Source: JAAXQD01 sp035529735 | GTDB lineage: Bacteria > Desulfobacterota > Desulfobacteria > Desulfobacterales > UBA11574 | Assembly: GCA_035529735.1 (NCBI GenBank) | Contig: DATKWE010000023.1 | Coordinates: 3,387-67,386 of the forward strand | Direction: 5' to 3' | DNA length: 64,000 bases | Shown here: piece by piece, positions 53,074 to 62,727 of the stretch | Numbering within the stretch: the stretch's first letter is position 1 | How the letters are laid out: every line of letters begins with the position of its first letter | Position numbers and translations under genes: made by a program | The notes under the pieces: model-generated | Told to the model about the DNA's origin: nothing | The model's database searches: none | Seen by the model: the letters and a program-made list of their open reading frames with translations, nothing else

Positions 53074-56000
53074 TCAAACCTTGCCGTCGGGCACGAATCT
53101 CATTCTGAACAATTGACGGATATCTTCAATAATAAGGTAAAAAGACGGCACCAGAACCAGCGTAATCACGGTTGCGAACAGAATGCCGTATCCTAAAGAA
53201 AGGGCCATGGGAATCAAATACCGGGCCTGGCGGGATGTTTCAAAGATCATCGGCGACAAGCCACCGAAAGTGGTCAGGGTTGTCAAAATGATCGGCCGAA
53301 AACGGTGAATACCGGCCTGATGAACCGCGTCGCGCCGGCTCATTCCGACCCGCTCCTTGCGGTTGGCAAAATCGATCAGCACCAGCGAATCATTGACCAC
53401 CACCCCGGAAAGCGCCACCACGCCGAACATACTGAGCACGCTCAGACTGTAGCCCATGATCAGATGCCCGATCACTGCCCCTACGATGCCGAAAGGAATG
53501 GCCGACATAATGATCAAAGGCTGGATATAGCTGTTCAGTGGAACGGCCAGCATGGCAAAAATAACCACAAGTGCCACCAAAAGTCCTCGCATCAGGCTCT
53601 GCATGCTTTCCCGCCGGTCGGCCTGCCGGCCCTCAAAACTATAAGTCAGGCCGGGATATTTGTTTTGCAATGCCGGCAGGGTTTCAGATTTAAGCGGCTG
53701 CAAAACCATACCCGCCTTGCTTCTGGGCCGAACGTCGGCTTCTACCGTTACGATCCGGCGGCCGTTCCGACGATTGATATCGGTATAGGCCCGCCCCCGG
53801 TGTATGGTGACGGCAGATCGCAATGGAATTTCATTACCGGCCGGCGTCCGCAATATCATTTCTTCAAGATTGTACTCGGAAATCCGTTCGTCCTTGGGGA
53901 GTCTGACCATGACTTTGACTTCATTGCGCCCCCGCTGCTGCCGCAGGGCCTCGGCACCGTAGTAAGCATGCCGGACCTGTCTGGCCACTTCCCTGGATCT
54001 TAATCCAAGACTGCGGGCTTCCGGCTTGATCTGAAAATCGATCTGTTGTTTGCCGGGCGCAAAACCATCATCGATATCTTTTGCATTCGGATAATAACTT
54101 AGAGCCTCGGCAACCTCAACAGCGGCTTTTTCCAATACGCCAATATCTTTGTGACTGAGTTCTACGGTAATGGCGGCCCCGCGGCCGGGACCACCGGCAT
54201 CGGATTCAAATAAAATTGATTCCAATCCTGGAATAACCCCCACCCGTTCCCGCCAGCGTTCCGTTATTTGCGCCGTCGACACCGGGCGTTTGTTCGGCGG
54301 CGTCAGGTAAATACGGACTTCGGCCTTGTTATCATTGATATTGGCGAAAATTCCTTCCATGAGTGTTTTTCCACCATTTTCAGCGACAACCTCCTGGGCC
54401 GCTTTGACCAGCATCTGCTGCACCTTTTCGGTTTTTTGAAAGGCGGTCCCGAACGGCAGTGTGGCCGTCACCATGGCATAATCGGATTCGATCTTTGGAA
54501 AAAGCTCAAATCCCATACGCCCGCTCTTCACATACCCGGCCACAATCAGCAAAACAGCAATACCCAAAGATGTCGTCACATATCGCCAGCGCAGGGCCAA
54601 TCCCAACAATGGACCGTATCTCCGATTAACAAATCGGACAAAGGCGTTGCTGAATCTTTGCTGCCAAGCATGCATCCAGCCGAAAATCCCTTGACGCAAC
54701 GGTTTCTGATGGCCGACATGGGCAGGAAGAATCAAAAAGCATTCGATCAGCGAAATCGCAAATACACTGATCACGACCACTGGAATTTGCTTGAAAACCT
54801 TTCCTAAAATTCCGGGAATGAAAAACATGGGAACAAAAGCCACCATGTTGGTTAATACGCTAAAAGTCACCGGCATGGCCATTTCTCTGGTCCCTGAGAC
54901 GGCGGCGTTGAACCAGGAAATACCGCTCTGGTGCTGATGATAGACGTTTTCCCCAACCACGATGGCATCGTCCACCACGATGCCGAGGGTGACAATAAAC
55001 GCAAACATGGAGACCATGTTGATGCTGACACCCATGGCCGACAAAACTAAAAGGGACCCCAGAAAAGAGATGGGAATACCGAGCGCCACCCAGAAAGCCA
55101 GCCGGATCTCCAGAAACAATGCCAGTAAGATAAACACCAGCCCCAGGCCCATACATCCGTTTTTGATCAACAGCCCCATTCGCTGCCGATAGACATCCGA
55201 CCGGTCATTGCGAAGAACAACCGCCAAACCTGGGGGCAGCTCCTGGTTTACCGCCTCTACCACCTGTTTTGCGGCATTGGATACCGAAACCGGGGTTTGA
55301 TCACCGACCCGGTAGACATCGATCATCACGGTGGGCTTGCCGTTGTATGTGGCGGCATTGTCTGTTTCTTCGAATCCGTCCTTAATATCGGCGATATCTT
55401 CAAGCAGGACCTGGGTTCCGTCGTTGGCCGTAATAATTGGAATCTTACCGAATTCATGCCCGTAATCCTTACGCTCCTTAACGCGGACAAGGATGTCGCC
55501 CCCGGGGGTTTTTACGGCGCCGCCGGGAAGCTCAACGGACGTCCTGCCGATCCGTTGGGCAATCTCCTCTAGAGTAAGGTTATAAGTCCGTAATTTGTCC
55601 TGGGAGATTTCGACGCTGATTTCATAATTTCGAACCCCTACCAGCTCAACCTGGGTGATATCCGGATCCTGAAGTAACCGATCCCGCAAATACTCGGCAT
55701 ATTCACGCAAAACCCCCTCGCTTTGATCGCCGTAAAGCGCCAGTGACACCACATAACGCTTTCTGGAAACAATCACCACCTGTGGCTTTTCTGCTTCTTC
55801 GGGGAAAGACGTAATCCGATCCACTTCACTCTGGATGTCCTGACCCAGCTTTTGCAGATTTTCGCCTTCGATCATCTCTACGGTCACCGTACCAACACCC
55901 TCTTTGGCAGATGCCCGGACTTCATTGACACCTTCCAAGCCTTGTACGGCTTCCTCTATGGCAAATATGATACCCCTCTCCACTTCCTGGGGGCTGGCAC

Positions 56001-56205
56001 CGGGATAGGGAACGGTGATTTGGACCAGATCCAGTTCAAAGTAAGGAAAGACTTCCTTTTTGATGCGGTAGCCCAAAAAGAATCCTCCCACCAGGAGCAC
56101 CAGCATGAGAAGGTTGGCTGTCACGGAATGACCGGCCATCCAGGCAATGGGCCCTTTTTTTTTGGAATCATCTTGCGGAAGGCTTTTCATACTAAGAATT
56201 TCCAT
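53074..56205 (-). CDS. RND-family efflux pump, inner-membrane subunit
   Basis: A 1043-aa AcrB/MdtB-type transporter with twelve helices and two large periplasmic domains. The proton-relay helix GIVVDDAIVVGENVYH has the Asp pair. The second half has VVNDSLVLIDFANR. A Phe-rich PVVVISVFAISLIECFLILPAHV helix and long loops are typical. It would export drugs, bile-like compounds or metals together with the adaptor and outer-membrane genes upstream. The first start overlaps the adaptor gene by 14 bases; an ATG five codons later is an alternative. Confidence 0.95.
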   Translation of the reverse strand: MEILSMKSLPQDDSKKKGPIAWMAGHSVTANLLMLVLLVGGFFLGYRIKKEVFPYFELDLVQITVPYPGASPQEVERGIIFAIEEAVQGLEGVNEVRASAKEGVGTVTVEMIEGENLQKLGQDIQSEVDRITSFPEEAEKPQVVIVSRKRYVVSLALYGDQSEGVLREYAEYLRDRLLQDPDITQVELVGVRNYEISVEISQDKLRTYNLTLEEIAQRIGRTSVELPGGAVKTPGGDILVRVKERKDYGHEFGKIPIITANDGTQVLLEDIADIKDGFEETDNAATYNGKPTVMIDVYRVGDQTPVSVSNAAKQVVEAVNQELPPGLAVVLRNDRSDVYRQRMGLLIKNGCMGLGLVFILLALFLEIRLAFWVALGIPISFLGSLLVLSAMGVSINMVSMFAFIVTLGIVVDDAIVVGENVYHQHQSGISWFNAAVSGTREMAMPVTFSVLTNMVAFVPMFFIPGILGKVFKQIPVVVISVFAISLIECFLILPAHVGHQKPLRQGIFGWMHAWQQRFSNAFVRFVNRRYGPLLGLALRWRYVTTSLGIAVLLIVAGYVKSGRMGFELFPKIESDYAMVTATLPFGTAFQKTEKVQQMLVKAAQEVVAENGGKTLMEGIFANINDNKAEVRIYLTPPNKRPVSTAQITERWRERVGVIPGLESILFESDAGGPGRGAAITVELSHKDIGVLEKAAVEVAEALSYYPNAKDIDDGFAPGKQQIDFQIKPEARSLGLRSREVARQVRHAYYGAEALRQQRGRNEVKVMVRLPKDERISEYNLEEMILRTPAGNEIPLRSAVTIHRGRAYTDINRRNGRRIVTVEADVRPRSKAGMVLQPLKSETLPALQNKYPGLTYSFEGRQADRRESMQSLMRGLLVALVVIFAMLAVPLNSYIQPLIIMSAIPFGIVGAVIGHLIMGYSLSVLSMFGVVALSGVVVNDSLVLIDFANRKERVGMSRRDAVHQAGIHRFRPIILTTLTTFGGLSPMIFETSRQARYLIPMALSLGYGILFATVITLVLVPSFYLIIEDIRQLFRMRFVPDGKV

Positions 56206-57469
56206 CCTTTACTGCTTTTTCTCTCACAGGTCGGTCGCTCTTCATTTCAGATTTCAATGTATCGACTCGCACTGTCATTCCTTCCACAGGTGCAGGCAAA
56301 TCCGAAACGATCAACTGTTCTCCGGGTTTCAGGCCGTCTTGCAGCAGGACGACGTCGGCATCACGCCAGACCGGACGTACCTTTCGAATTTCCAATGTTT
56401 GGTTTTCACCGACGATCCAGATACTTGAATTATCTTTCAAGGCCGACCGCGGAATTTGAAATACGTTGTCAAGTCTGCGGCCCAGGATTTTTACCCTGAC
56501 ATACTCGCCGATTAAAAGGGGTGTGCGATCCTGATTGGAAGAGTTGAAGCCGAGCGGATCAGAAACCTCCACCAGGATCCGGGCCATTCGCCCTTCGGTT
56601 GCCAGATCCCCCATCAACCGGATAACCGTCCCGCTGCATTCATGACCCCGGCCATAAATGATTCGGGCTTTGGAACCGGAATCGCCGGCTTGAACCGGAA
56701 CGTCAATCCATTCGAGGCGATCCACCGGTAAGGATGTCTGGACTCTGTAAGCATCGGTGCCCACCAGTTCGGCCAGCGGTTCCTGGAGTGTTACCTGGGA
56801 GCCGCGATCCACTGACTTGGAACGCACCATGGCATTGAAAGGCACCGTGATATGGGTTCGCTCAAGATCAAGCATTGCCGCTTTTAGTTCGGCCTCTGCT
56901 GCCGACAGATCTGCTCTGACCTTGTTTAGGTGGGGCTGGCGTAGCGCCAGTTCCTTTTCCATATCCTGCGCCGGTTTGCCCTGGTTTAAAAGCTCCCATT
57001 CTCGCTTGGCCACTACTTGATGCCCCAACTCCAGTTTCAGGGCAAACTCGGCATCGGTCACTGTACTTCGCTTTCGAGCCAGAGCCAGCTCGTAATCTTG
57101 AGGATCGATCTGGATAACTCTCATGTCCTTTTTTAAAAACCCGCCTTCCGTGAATTCAGGATGAATCTCTACAATTTCTCCGGACACACGGGATTTTAGC
57201 ACCATTTCCCGGGCAGGAATAACGGTTCCCATGGCTGTTACGATAATCTGATAGCTGGAAGGTTTTACCGTTTGAATCAGAACAGTCGGACTCAGCTTAA
57301 CGGGCGGTCGTTTCCGGGTTCGGGGCGCACTGTTTTTCAGGTAAGATGCTGCACCTATACCGGCACTGAGTATAACAAGGGATAGGACAATTCTGATGAT
57401 GGGTCGTGGACTTCTGGCAGGGTTCGGCTGTTTCTCCGGCAACATATTGTTTTGCTTATTATCTCCCAT
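56192..57469 (-). CDS. RND efflux periplasmic adaptor (membrane fusion protein)
   Basis: A 425-aa adaptor with a single N-terminal membrane anchor (about 26-44). The lipoyl half-motif VIPAREMVLKSRVSGEIVEIH, an alpha-hairpin (about 125-190) and the second half ITVPFNAMVRSKSVDRGSQV are in the usual order. It links the RND pump to the outer-membrane channel. The ATG at 57469 is preceded by AGGA; two more upstream codons are open. Confidence 0.92.
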   Translation of the reverse strand: MGDNKQNNMLPEKQPNPARSPRPIIRIVLSLVILSAGIGAASYLKNSAPRTRKRPPVKLSPTVLIQTVKPSSYQIIVTAMGTVIPAREMVLKSRVSGEIVEIHPEFTEGGFLKKDMRVIQIDPQDYELALARKRSTVTDAEFALKLELGHQVVAKREWELLNQGKPAQDMEKELALRQPHLNKVRADLSAAEAELKAAMLDLERTHITVPFNAMVRSKSVDRGSQVTLQEPLAELVGTDAYRVQTSLPVDRLEWIDVPVQAGDSGSKARIIYGRGHECSGTVIRLMGDLATEGRMARILVEVSDPLGFNSSNQDRTPLLIGEYVRVKILGRRLDNVFQIPRSALKDNSSIWIVGENQTLEIRKVRPVWRDADVVLLQDGLKPGEQLIVSDLPAPVEGMTVRVDTLKSEMKSDRPVREKAVKDGNS

Positions 57470-57502
57470 TTTCATTCCTGTTAGTTTTTTAAACTTTATT
57501 CC

Positions 57503-58900
57503 TCAAGGGGTCAGCGATTCCGTCCATGTTCCGCCCAGGGCTCGATAGAGACTGATGCGTGCATTCAGAAGGTTTGTTCGCTGCCGGATTAAATCCCTCT
57601 CAAGCCGCTGAACCGCCAATAATTGGGTCAGTACCGGCAGGTAATCGGTAAGCCCGTTACGATAGCGAACCCCTGCCTCCTCGAGGGCCTTGCGCGCTGC
57701 AGCCTCAACCTTTTCGAGCCCTCTGATGTGTTCCCGTTGCTTGGACTCGTTGACGAGCGCATTTTCAACTTCTTTTATGGCCGTTAAAACCGCTTGTCGG
57801 TATGCGGACAAATTTTCATCCACAAGCGCCTGCCTGCGGTCCACTTCCGCTGCCCGCCGATTTCCATCGAATATCGGTGCCGTCAAATTGCCCGCCAGGT
57901 TGAGGAGCCAGTTATCGAAAAGCACGTCCATATCGCCTTTCCCGTATTGGGCTCCGGCAGTCAGGCGGATTGCCGGCAGGCGATTTGCCCGAGCGGCCGC
58001 CACTTGCCATTCTGCCGCCTTCAGACGCATTCCGGCCCTTCGCAAATCCGGACGTGATGAGAGGAGATCGGCAGGCAGTCCGGTTGCCGGGATTTCGGTC
58101 GGTTCAGGCAAGCCGACCCGGCCGACTTTCAATTCAGCCTGTGGCGATTTTCCCAGCAAAAGCGCCAGTTCATGTCTCAGCACCTGTTCTTCGGCCTCAA
58201 CCAGTGGGATTTCAGCCCTGATGTCTTCAACAAACTGTTTTTGTTGATAAACATCAAGGGCCGACACCATAGACATTCGAAATCTTAGCTCAATAAGCTC
58301 CAGGTATGTCAGGTTGACTCGAAGCTGATGTTCCAAAAGCCGTTTTTGCATCTGCTGGGAAATAATGAATGTCCAGCGCCGGGCAACCTCGGCCGCCAGT
58401 GTCATGGCCGCCGTATTCACTTCCTCCCGGGCGGCGGTCACATCCAGCAAGGCGGCTTCCCGATCGGACCGGATCCGTCCCCAGAGATCCAGTTCATAGC
58501 TGCTGATAAGACCCAGAGAATAGTCATCGCTCGATTCGGTTTTCTGAGATCCGTTGTCTGATCTTCGACGCTCATAAAAAGCATCGGCGGTGCCGGTCAG
58601 GTCCGGATAAAGTGCCGCACCGACCTGAACGGCCAATGACCGCGCTTGATTGAGGCGCGACCAGGCTTCTTTCAGGGTCAAATTGTCGGCCAAGGCTTCT
58701 TCGATCAGTCCGGTAAGTTCGGAATCATGGAATTCTTCCCACCACCGCCCCAACGGCTCGGTTTCCTTGGAATAAAGAGAAAAAGTTTCCGGAAGTTCAC
58801 CGGCCGGCGACTGTCTTATCTGAGGTCTGAACGGATTGCAGGCTGTAAACAGAAGCAAGATGACCGTCAAACCGATAAATTCATTTATCCGATTCTTCAT
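57503..58900 (-). CDS. Outer-membrane efflux lipoprotein (TolC/NodT type)
   Basis: A 465-aa channel protein with lipobox LFTAC and the NodT-family layout: WWEEFHDSELTGLIEEALADN near the start, two long coiled-coil repeats and QLSARADLRRA-like SSRPDLRRAGMRLKAAEW at the mid-point. It forms the outer-membrane duct. It is the first gene of the three-gene efflux operon and starts without a clear ribosome-binding site. Confidence 0.93.
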   Translation of the reverse strand: MKNRINEFIGLTVILLLFTACNPFRPQIRQSPAGELPETFSLYSKETEPLGRWWEEFHDSELTGLIEEALADNLTLKEAWSRLNQARSLAVQVGAALYPDLTGTADAFYERRRSDNGSQKTESSDDYSLGLISSYELDLWGRIRSDREAALLDVTAAREEVNTAAMTLAAEVARRWTFIISQQMQKRLLEHQLRVNLTYLELIELRFRMSMVSALDVYQQKQFVEDIRAEIPLVEAEEQVLRHELALLLGKSPQAELKVGRVGLPEPTEIPATGLPADLLSSRPDLRRAGMRLKAAEWQVAAARANRLPAIRLTAGAQYGKGDMDVLFDNWLLNLAGNLTAPIFDGNRRAAEVDRRQALVDENLSAYRQAVLTAIKEVENALVNESKQREHIRGLEKVEAAARKALEEAGVRYRNGLTDYLPVLTQLLAVQRLERDLIRQRTNLLNARISLYRALGGTWTESLTP

Positions 58901-59022
58901 AGGTCTTTACCGGCAGCATCTATTGGATTTTCGTCAGGTATTTCTTACGATGTGTCTGTCAAAATATCAACAAATTAAATGAGGTTCTTCTCCAATTTAG
59001 TTGGAGAAGAGGGTTCGAGGAT

Positions 59023-59276
59023 TCAAGGGGTCAAGGGTTTGTTTTCTAAAGACTTTATCAGCGCTTTGAGCATACTTTCAACTTCCTCCGTATCATCCGT
59101 AAGAGCATTATCCTTCTGCTCTTAAGTATTTCACTCGATTCCTTGGCCCCTTGACCCCTATAATCCTTTCAAAATTATCTTTCTTCCTTTGGGAATTCTG
59201 CTGTTATTGTATACATCTCTAAACAGAGTTCGTATGACTTTTTCCAGGCTTTCAAATCTTTGTAATTATTTAGCAT
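59023..59276 (-). pseudogene. Remnant of a four-helix-bundle (23S rRNA intervening-sequence / S23-type) gene
   Basis: The first 33 codons (59175-59276) read MLNNYKDLKAWKKSYELCLE and TAEFPKEER, the hallmark N-terminus of S23-type four-helix-bundle proteins, and then stop. After about 60 bases of unrelated sequence the C-terminal helix reappears (TEEVESMLKALIKSLEN, ending at 59023). The middle is lost. GGGGTCAAGG-type words occur at both ends and at the break, suggesting the deletion arose between repeats. The rest of the 590-base gap 58901-59487 has no gene. Confidence 0.75.
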
Positions 59277-59487
59277 TTTTATCCGCCTGTTCTGTGGAGG
59301 ATCACTCGACCCCTTGCCACCTTGATTCATCAAATCCTTGACCCCTTGAACCCTCTGGGATCTGGGAGATAACTCACTTATTTTACTCTAATTAACTACA
59401 ACTAATCGGGAGATGATCCTTAAATGATTCAGGTACTGATTTGGATGGTGTTGTACTCGAGAAATTCGGAATGGCTGTTTTCACGAA

Positions 59488-60810
59488 CTATCCGGATTGG
59501 CTTTCTTCCGATTTAATATAGTCATCGATTCCCTTTCCAAGTGTATCGATCATCGTGCGAAAGCGATCCTCATTTGGTTCTAAAAGGGTGACCCGAAAGC
59601 CCTGCAAGTTCGTGTTAAAGGACGTCAGGGGAACCACACAAATTCCAGTGGCAGCCAGGAGGTAATATACAAACCGCTTATCCGGATGTATAGGCGGACC
59701 GGAAGTCAGTGTTTTCACGAGTTCAGCAACGGAGGGATCGGAAATGGGCAGGGTTTGCCGATGGTTCAGGAGGCCGTCTTCAAAAGCCACACTCATATAC
59801 AGCGCACCGTTGGTCCGGTTTGCCAGCACACCGGGGATATCTTTGAGCCGATCGAAGGCGATCTGTGAGAACCTTTCGTAACGCAGGCGTCGTTTTTCCA
59901 GGTAAGCCGCATATTCGGGGTGCTGCAGGATGTGCGGAAGAGCCTTTTGGGGGAGGGTTGTTGAACAGACCTCAACCATTTTGGCGTTGAGAATGCTCTT
60001 GATATACGTTTCAAACTCGGGTTTTCTCTGAGCATTGTAAACTTCGATCCAACCGCACCGGGAACCGGGCCAGGGGAGTTCCTTGGAAATCCCCTTCATG
60101 GAAATAGCCGGAACTTCACCGATGACCGCAGCCAGCGGTTCGGTCTTCTGGCCGTTGAAAACCAGATTCTGATAAATTTCATCGGCGATGATAAAAAGGT
60201 TGAATTCTGAGGCAATATCAACAATTTCCCTGAGCAGATCTGCCGGATAAACAGCACCTGTCGGATTATCGGGGTTGATCAGTAAAATACCGGCCACGGC
60301 CGGATTATACTTGACCCGTCGCCGCAGTTCATGGACGTCCGGATACCAGTGGTTGTGCGGATCGAGAGGATAAGAGACCGGCGGCAGACCGGCGTGGGCT
60401 GCTTCGCATGCAGAGTGCGTCGTATAAGTGGGTGACGGCGTTATCACACGGGCGGTACGGCGTAAAAATCCATAAGTTTTGGTAATGGCATCTCCAAGAC
60501 CGTTAAAAAAAATGATGTCGTCCGGGGTGATGCGGCAATGGCCGTTGCCGTTGTTCATGGCAACCAGAAACTCGCGCGTTTCGAGCAGTCCTTGGGTGGG
60601 ACAGTAACCGTAGCTATCGTCTTCCATAACCAGCCGGGAAACAATCTTTTTCATCCAATCGGGGATCTTTTCACCTTTTGCCACAGGATCGCCGATATTT
60701 TCCAGATAGACGGAAACTCCCAGTTCTTGGAGTTTATCGGCGACCCGCACGATATTTCGGATTTCATAATTCAGTTCTTCTGCGCCAATGTGTACGATTC
60801 CTGTCCGCAT
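59488..60810 (-). CDS. PLP-dependent class I/II aminotransferase
   Basis: A 440-aa fold-type I aminotransferase. PTQGLLETREFL, the Asn/Asp-Asn-Pro-Thr-Gly block INPDNPTGAVYP, IIADEIYQNLV and the PLP lysine in SMKGISKELPWPGSRCGW are complete. The substrate is not fixed by sequence. A 34-codon alanine-rich leader ORF and two terminators upstream suggest alanine control, so an alanine or related aminotransferase is proposed. AAGGAGG precedes the ATG. A LysE-type exporter is upstream on the same strand. Confidence 0.9.
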   Translation of the reverse strand: MRTGIVHIGAEELNYEIRNIVRVADKLQELGVSVYLENIGDPVAKGEKIPDWMKKIVSRLVMEDDSYGYCPTQGLLETREFLVAMNNGNGHCRITPDDIIFFNGLGDAITKTYGFLRRTARVITPSPTYTTHSACEAAHAGLPPVSYPLDPHNHWYPDVHELRRRVKYNPAVAGILLINPDNPTGAVYPADLLREIVDIASEFNLFIIADEIYQNLVFNGQKTEPLAAVIGEVPAISMKGISKELPWPGSRCGWIEVYNAQRKPEFETYIKSILNAKMVEVCSTTLPQKALPHILQHPEYAAYLEKRRLRYERFSQIAFDRLKDIPGVLANRTNGALYMSVAFEDGLLNHRQTLPISDPSVAELVKTLTSGPPIHPDKRFVYYLLAATGICVVPLTSFNTNLQGFRVTLLEPNEDRFRTMIDTLGKGIDDYIKSEESQSG

Positions 60811-60836
60811 GAGAGATAATCCTCCTTATTCTTCAA

Positions 60837-60868
60837 ATAAAAAGGGCTGCCGGATTACTTTGCAGCCC
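60837..60868 (-). terminator. Attenuator terminator B, before the aminotransferase
   Basis: GGGCTGC and GCAGCCC pair across 11 bases, followed by TTTTTATTTG. It ends 26 bases before the aminotransferase ATG. Confidence 0.75.
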
Positions 60869-60876
60869 TCTAAACT

Positions 60877-60907
60877 AAAAAGGGCTGCGGTCGATTGCCT
60901 GCAGCCC
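60877..60907 (-). terminator. Attenuator terminator A, first after the leader ORF
   Basis: The same stem sequence, GGGCTGC/GCAGCCC extended by GG/CC, with a T5 tail (TTTTTAG). The two tandem terminators share their arms, so one could be a copy of the other. Confidence 0.75.
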
Positions 60908-60931
60908 CGGTTTTTTTATAGGGAAATCAGA

Positions 60932-61036
60932 TCATCTGCTCCCCTCCAGGACCGCAGGCCCGCCGGCAGCGGCTGCCGCAGCAGCGCCGGTCGCTCGGCA
61001 TGCATTTTGGACCCTGGAAATGGAAGCTTGCATCAT
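60932..61036 (-). CDS. Alanine-rich leader peptide of the aminotransferase
   Basis: A 34-codon ORF: MMQASISRVQNACRATG, seven consecutive alanines (codons GCT GCT GCG GCA GCC GCT GCC), then GGPAVLEGSR and TGA. Eleven of 34 residues are Ala. AAAGGA is well placed before the first ATG. The stop lies 25 bases before terminator A. The order (translated leader with a run of one amino acid, then terminators, then an amino-acid gene) is the classic attenuation layout. Not previously known to me for this gene. Confidence 0.65.
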   Translation of the reverse strand: MMQASISRVQNACRATGAAAAAAAGGPAVLEGSR

Positions 61037-61124
61037 CTTGGATTTCCTTTCATTCTGGATGACCTCTTACCACGTCTTCGGGTATATGTCACGAAATTTT
61101 TTCGGAAGAACTCCGAACTAAACA

Positions 61125-61153
61125 GTGCCCATCCACAATGGTAAAATGGGCAC
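61125..61153 (-). terminator. Hairpin between the LysE gene and the leader ORF
   Basis: GTGCCCAT and ATGGGCAC pair; the T-run (TGTTTAG) is weak. It may end the exporter transcript partly. No other gene is seen between 61037 and 61299. Confidence 0.4.
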
Positions 61154-61299
61154 CGTGCGTTTCCTATTCATAAATGAGCATCTTTTGTCCGGATCAAGGC
61201 CGCACAAGGGTTTATGGCGAGGCATACTCCCTGTATGCCGCAGCCAAAAACCCGCGGAGAACGCAGAGCCGGGCAAAAAGGGCCATTTATGGTTGGAAA

Positions 61300-61938
61300 C
61301 TAAACAGCCTTTCCGATAACCCCTAACAGTTCCAAGCTGTCTTTAGCAAAAAGAACCGCAAACACCAGAAGTATTATCCCCAATAATCTGATGGTGTAAA
61401 CGTAATTTCTGCTTTTCAGAAAGAACCGAGATTTTCCGACCACAACAGCCACCAACACTTTCGAACCCACAAGAAATACGTAAAAACCCAGTATAAAAGC
61501 AGATGCCGGGAAAATACCGATATGGAACGCTTTGAGCACCAAAGGTGCCCCAATGGTAAACCAGAACAAATAGGGAGCCGGGTTCAAAAAATTTGCGATG
61601 ACACCTTTTCTAATCGATTGGGGCTTTGCTTGCTCCACATCAATATCAACGCCCTTGAAGGATATACCCTCGTAACCCAGATAAACCAGAAATGCGCTGC
61701 CCAGTAAAGAAACCACTCCAAGTAACGGCAACATGTTGGATAGCCGGGAAAGAACGAGTATCGTAAACATTACAATTGGGAGATCTGTCAGGACCGGTGC
61801 AATGGAAACTTTAATCCCTTCCTTTACGTCGTGTTTTAGTGTTTCGGAAATGACCAATGTCAGCAAAGGTCCCGGGGACAGCCCGGCGCTGAGGCCAAAA
61901 ACAACTCCCGAAAACAGGAAGGAAAATCCGAGTGCCAT
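61300..61938 (-). CDS. LysE/RhtB-family amino-acid exporter
   Basis: A 212-aa membrane protein with about six hydrophobic segments. The family signature GLSAGLSPGPLLTLVI at the N-terminus and FLNPAPYLFWFTIGAPL in the middle are clear. Members export basic or small neutral amino acids. It precedes the alanine leader and aminotransferase on the same strand, which makes alanine or a related amino acid a reasonable guess for the substrate. No strong ribosome-binding site is visible. Confidence 0.88.
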   Translation of the reverse strand: MALGFSFLFSGVVFGLSAGLSPGPLLTLVISETLKHDVKEGIKVSIAPVLTDLPIVMFTILVLSRLSNMLPLLGVVSLLGSAFLVYLGYEGISFKGVDIDVEQAKPQSIRKGVIANFLNPAPYLFWFTIGAPLVLKAFHIGIFPASAFILGFYVFLVGSKVLVAVVVGKSRFFLKSRNYVYTIRLLGIILLVFAVLFAKDSLELLGVIGKAV

Positions 61939-62315
61939 GAGGTTGCTAAATTGCCTTTACTGATGCGTTGCGTTAGTGCCAAAGCAACCGTAGGAAAAGA
62001 ACAGTTCCAATGGCTATCAAAAAACCCGGGAACAAGTCGACGCGCTCAAGTTATATGTTCATTTCGGTGTAGCGGCGTTCTTTTTCGAAGCTCACGAAAA
62101 CACTCTGGCAGTGATCCGATTAGACACCGAATCATCCGATTCCATGTTGTACTCGTAAGCCGGCGGAGCGGAACTTGTGATGGTATTTCTGTCACAACAT
62201 GTTAGACGTGTCAAGGCGGAAGCCGGTGAGGGAGAGAAAGTTCTGTCTTCCGGCAAGTCAAGCATATCCAAGAAAAAGGCTTAGAAGAAAAAAAACTCTT
62301 TGGGCGGTTTTTATT
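61939..62315. other. Gene-free stretch, possibly decayed coding sequence
   Basis: About 375 bases with a patch (62150-62285) that reads without stops in one plus frame (LVMVFLSQHVRRVKAEAG) but has no start or family match that I recognise. Possibly a degraded gene; no mobile element ends are visible. Confidence 0.3.
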
Positions 62316-62465
62316 TTAAAATGTGTAAGATAAAACTTCCATGCCGAGTATTAACGTAATGACCCCCAACAGCCGAGTCATTCGAGATTCATCCGAATAA
62401 ATACTCGCCCAAGCGCCAATTCCGATCCAAACCAAGCTAATTGCAAAAAAAATCCAATTCGTCAT
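62316..62465 (-). CDS. Small two-helix membrane protein (49 aa)
   Basis: A 49-codon ORF: helix 1 WIFFAISLVWIGIGAWASIY, a short charged turn SDESRMTR, helix 2 LLGVITLILGMEVLSYTF. GAGGAG is well placed before the ATG, the strongest evidence that it is real. No family recognised. Confidence 0.65.
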   Translation of the reverse strand: MTNWIFFAISLVWIGIGAWASIYSDESRMTRLLGVITLILGMEVLSYTF

Positions 62466-62727
62466 TAAAATTCTCCTCTATTGTACCTCTGGAATTAATA
62501 TATGCAAATATCATGCACAAATTATTTTGTGAAGTTTTTTTCTTGGAATTCAAGTAGTTTACTTATTTAGAAGAGAAATAAAAAGAAATAATATGAAATA
62601 TACATCATACTGATTGTTACGTCGTTTACATAGCTGCCCATTGAAACTCCCTGAAGCTATCAAAAATCCAACCGTTGCTGGATTCGACCTTAAGGATTGT
62701 ACCTTTCGGTTGCCCAAGGCCCGATCA

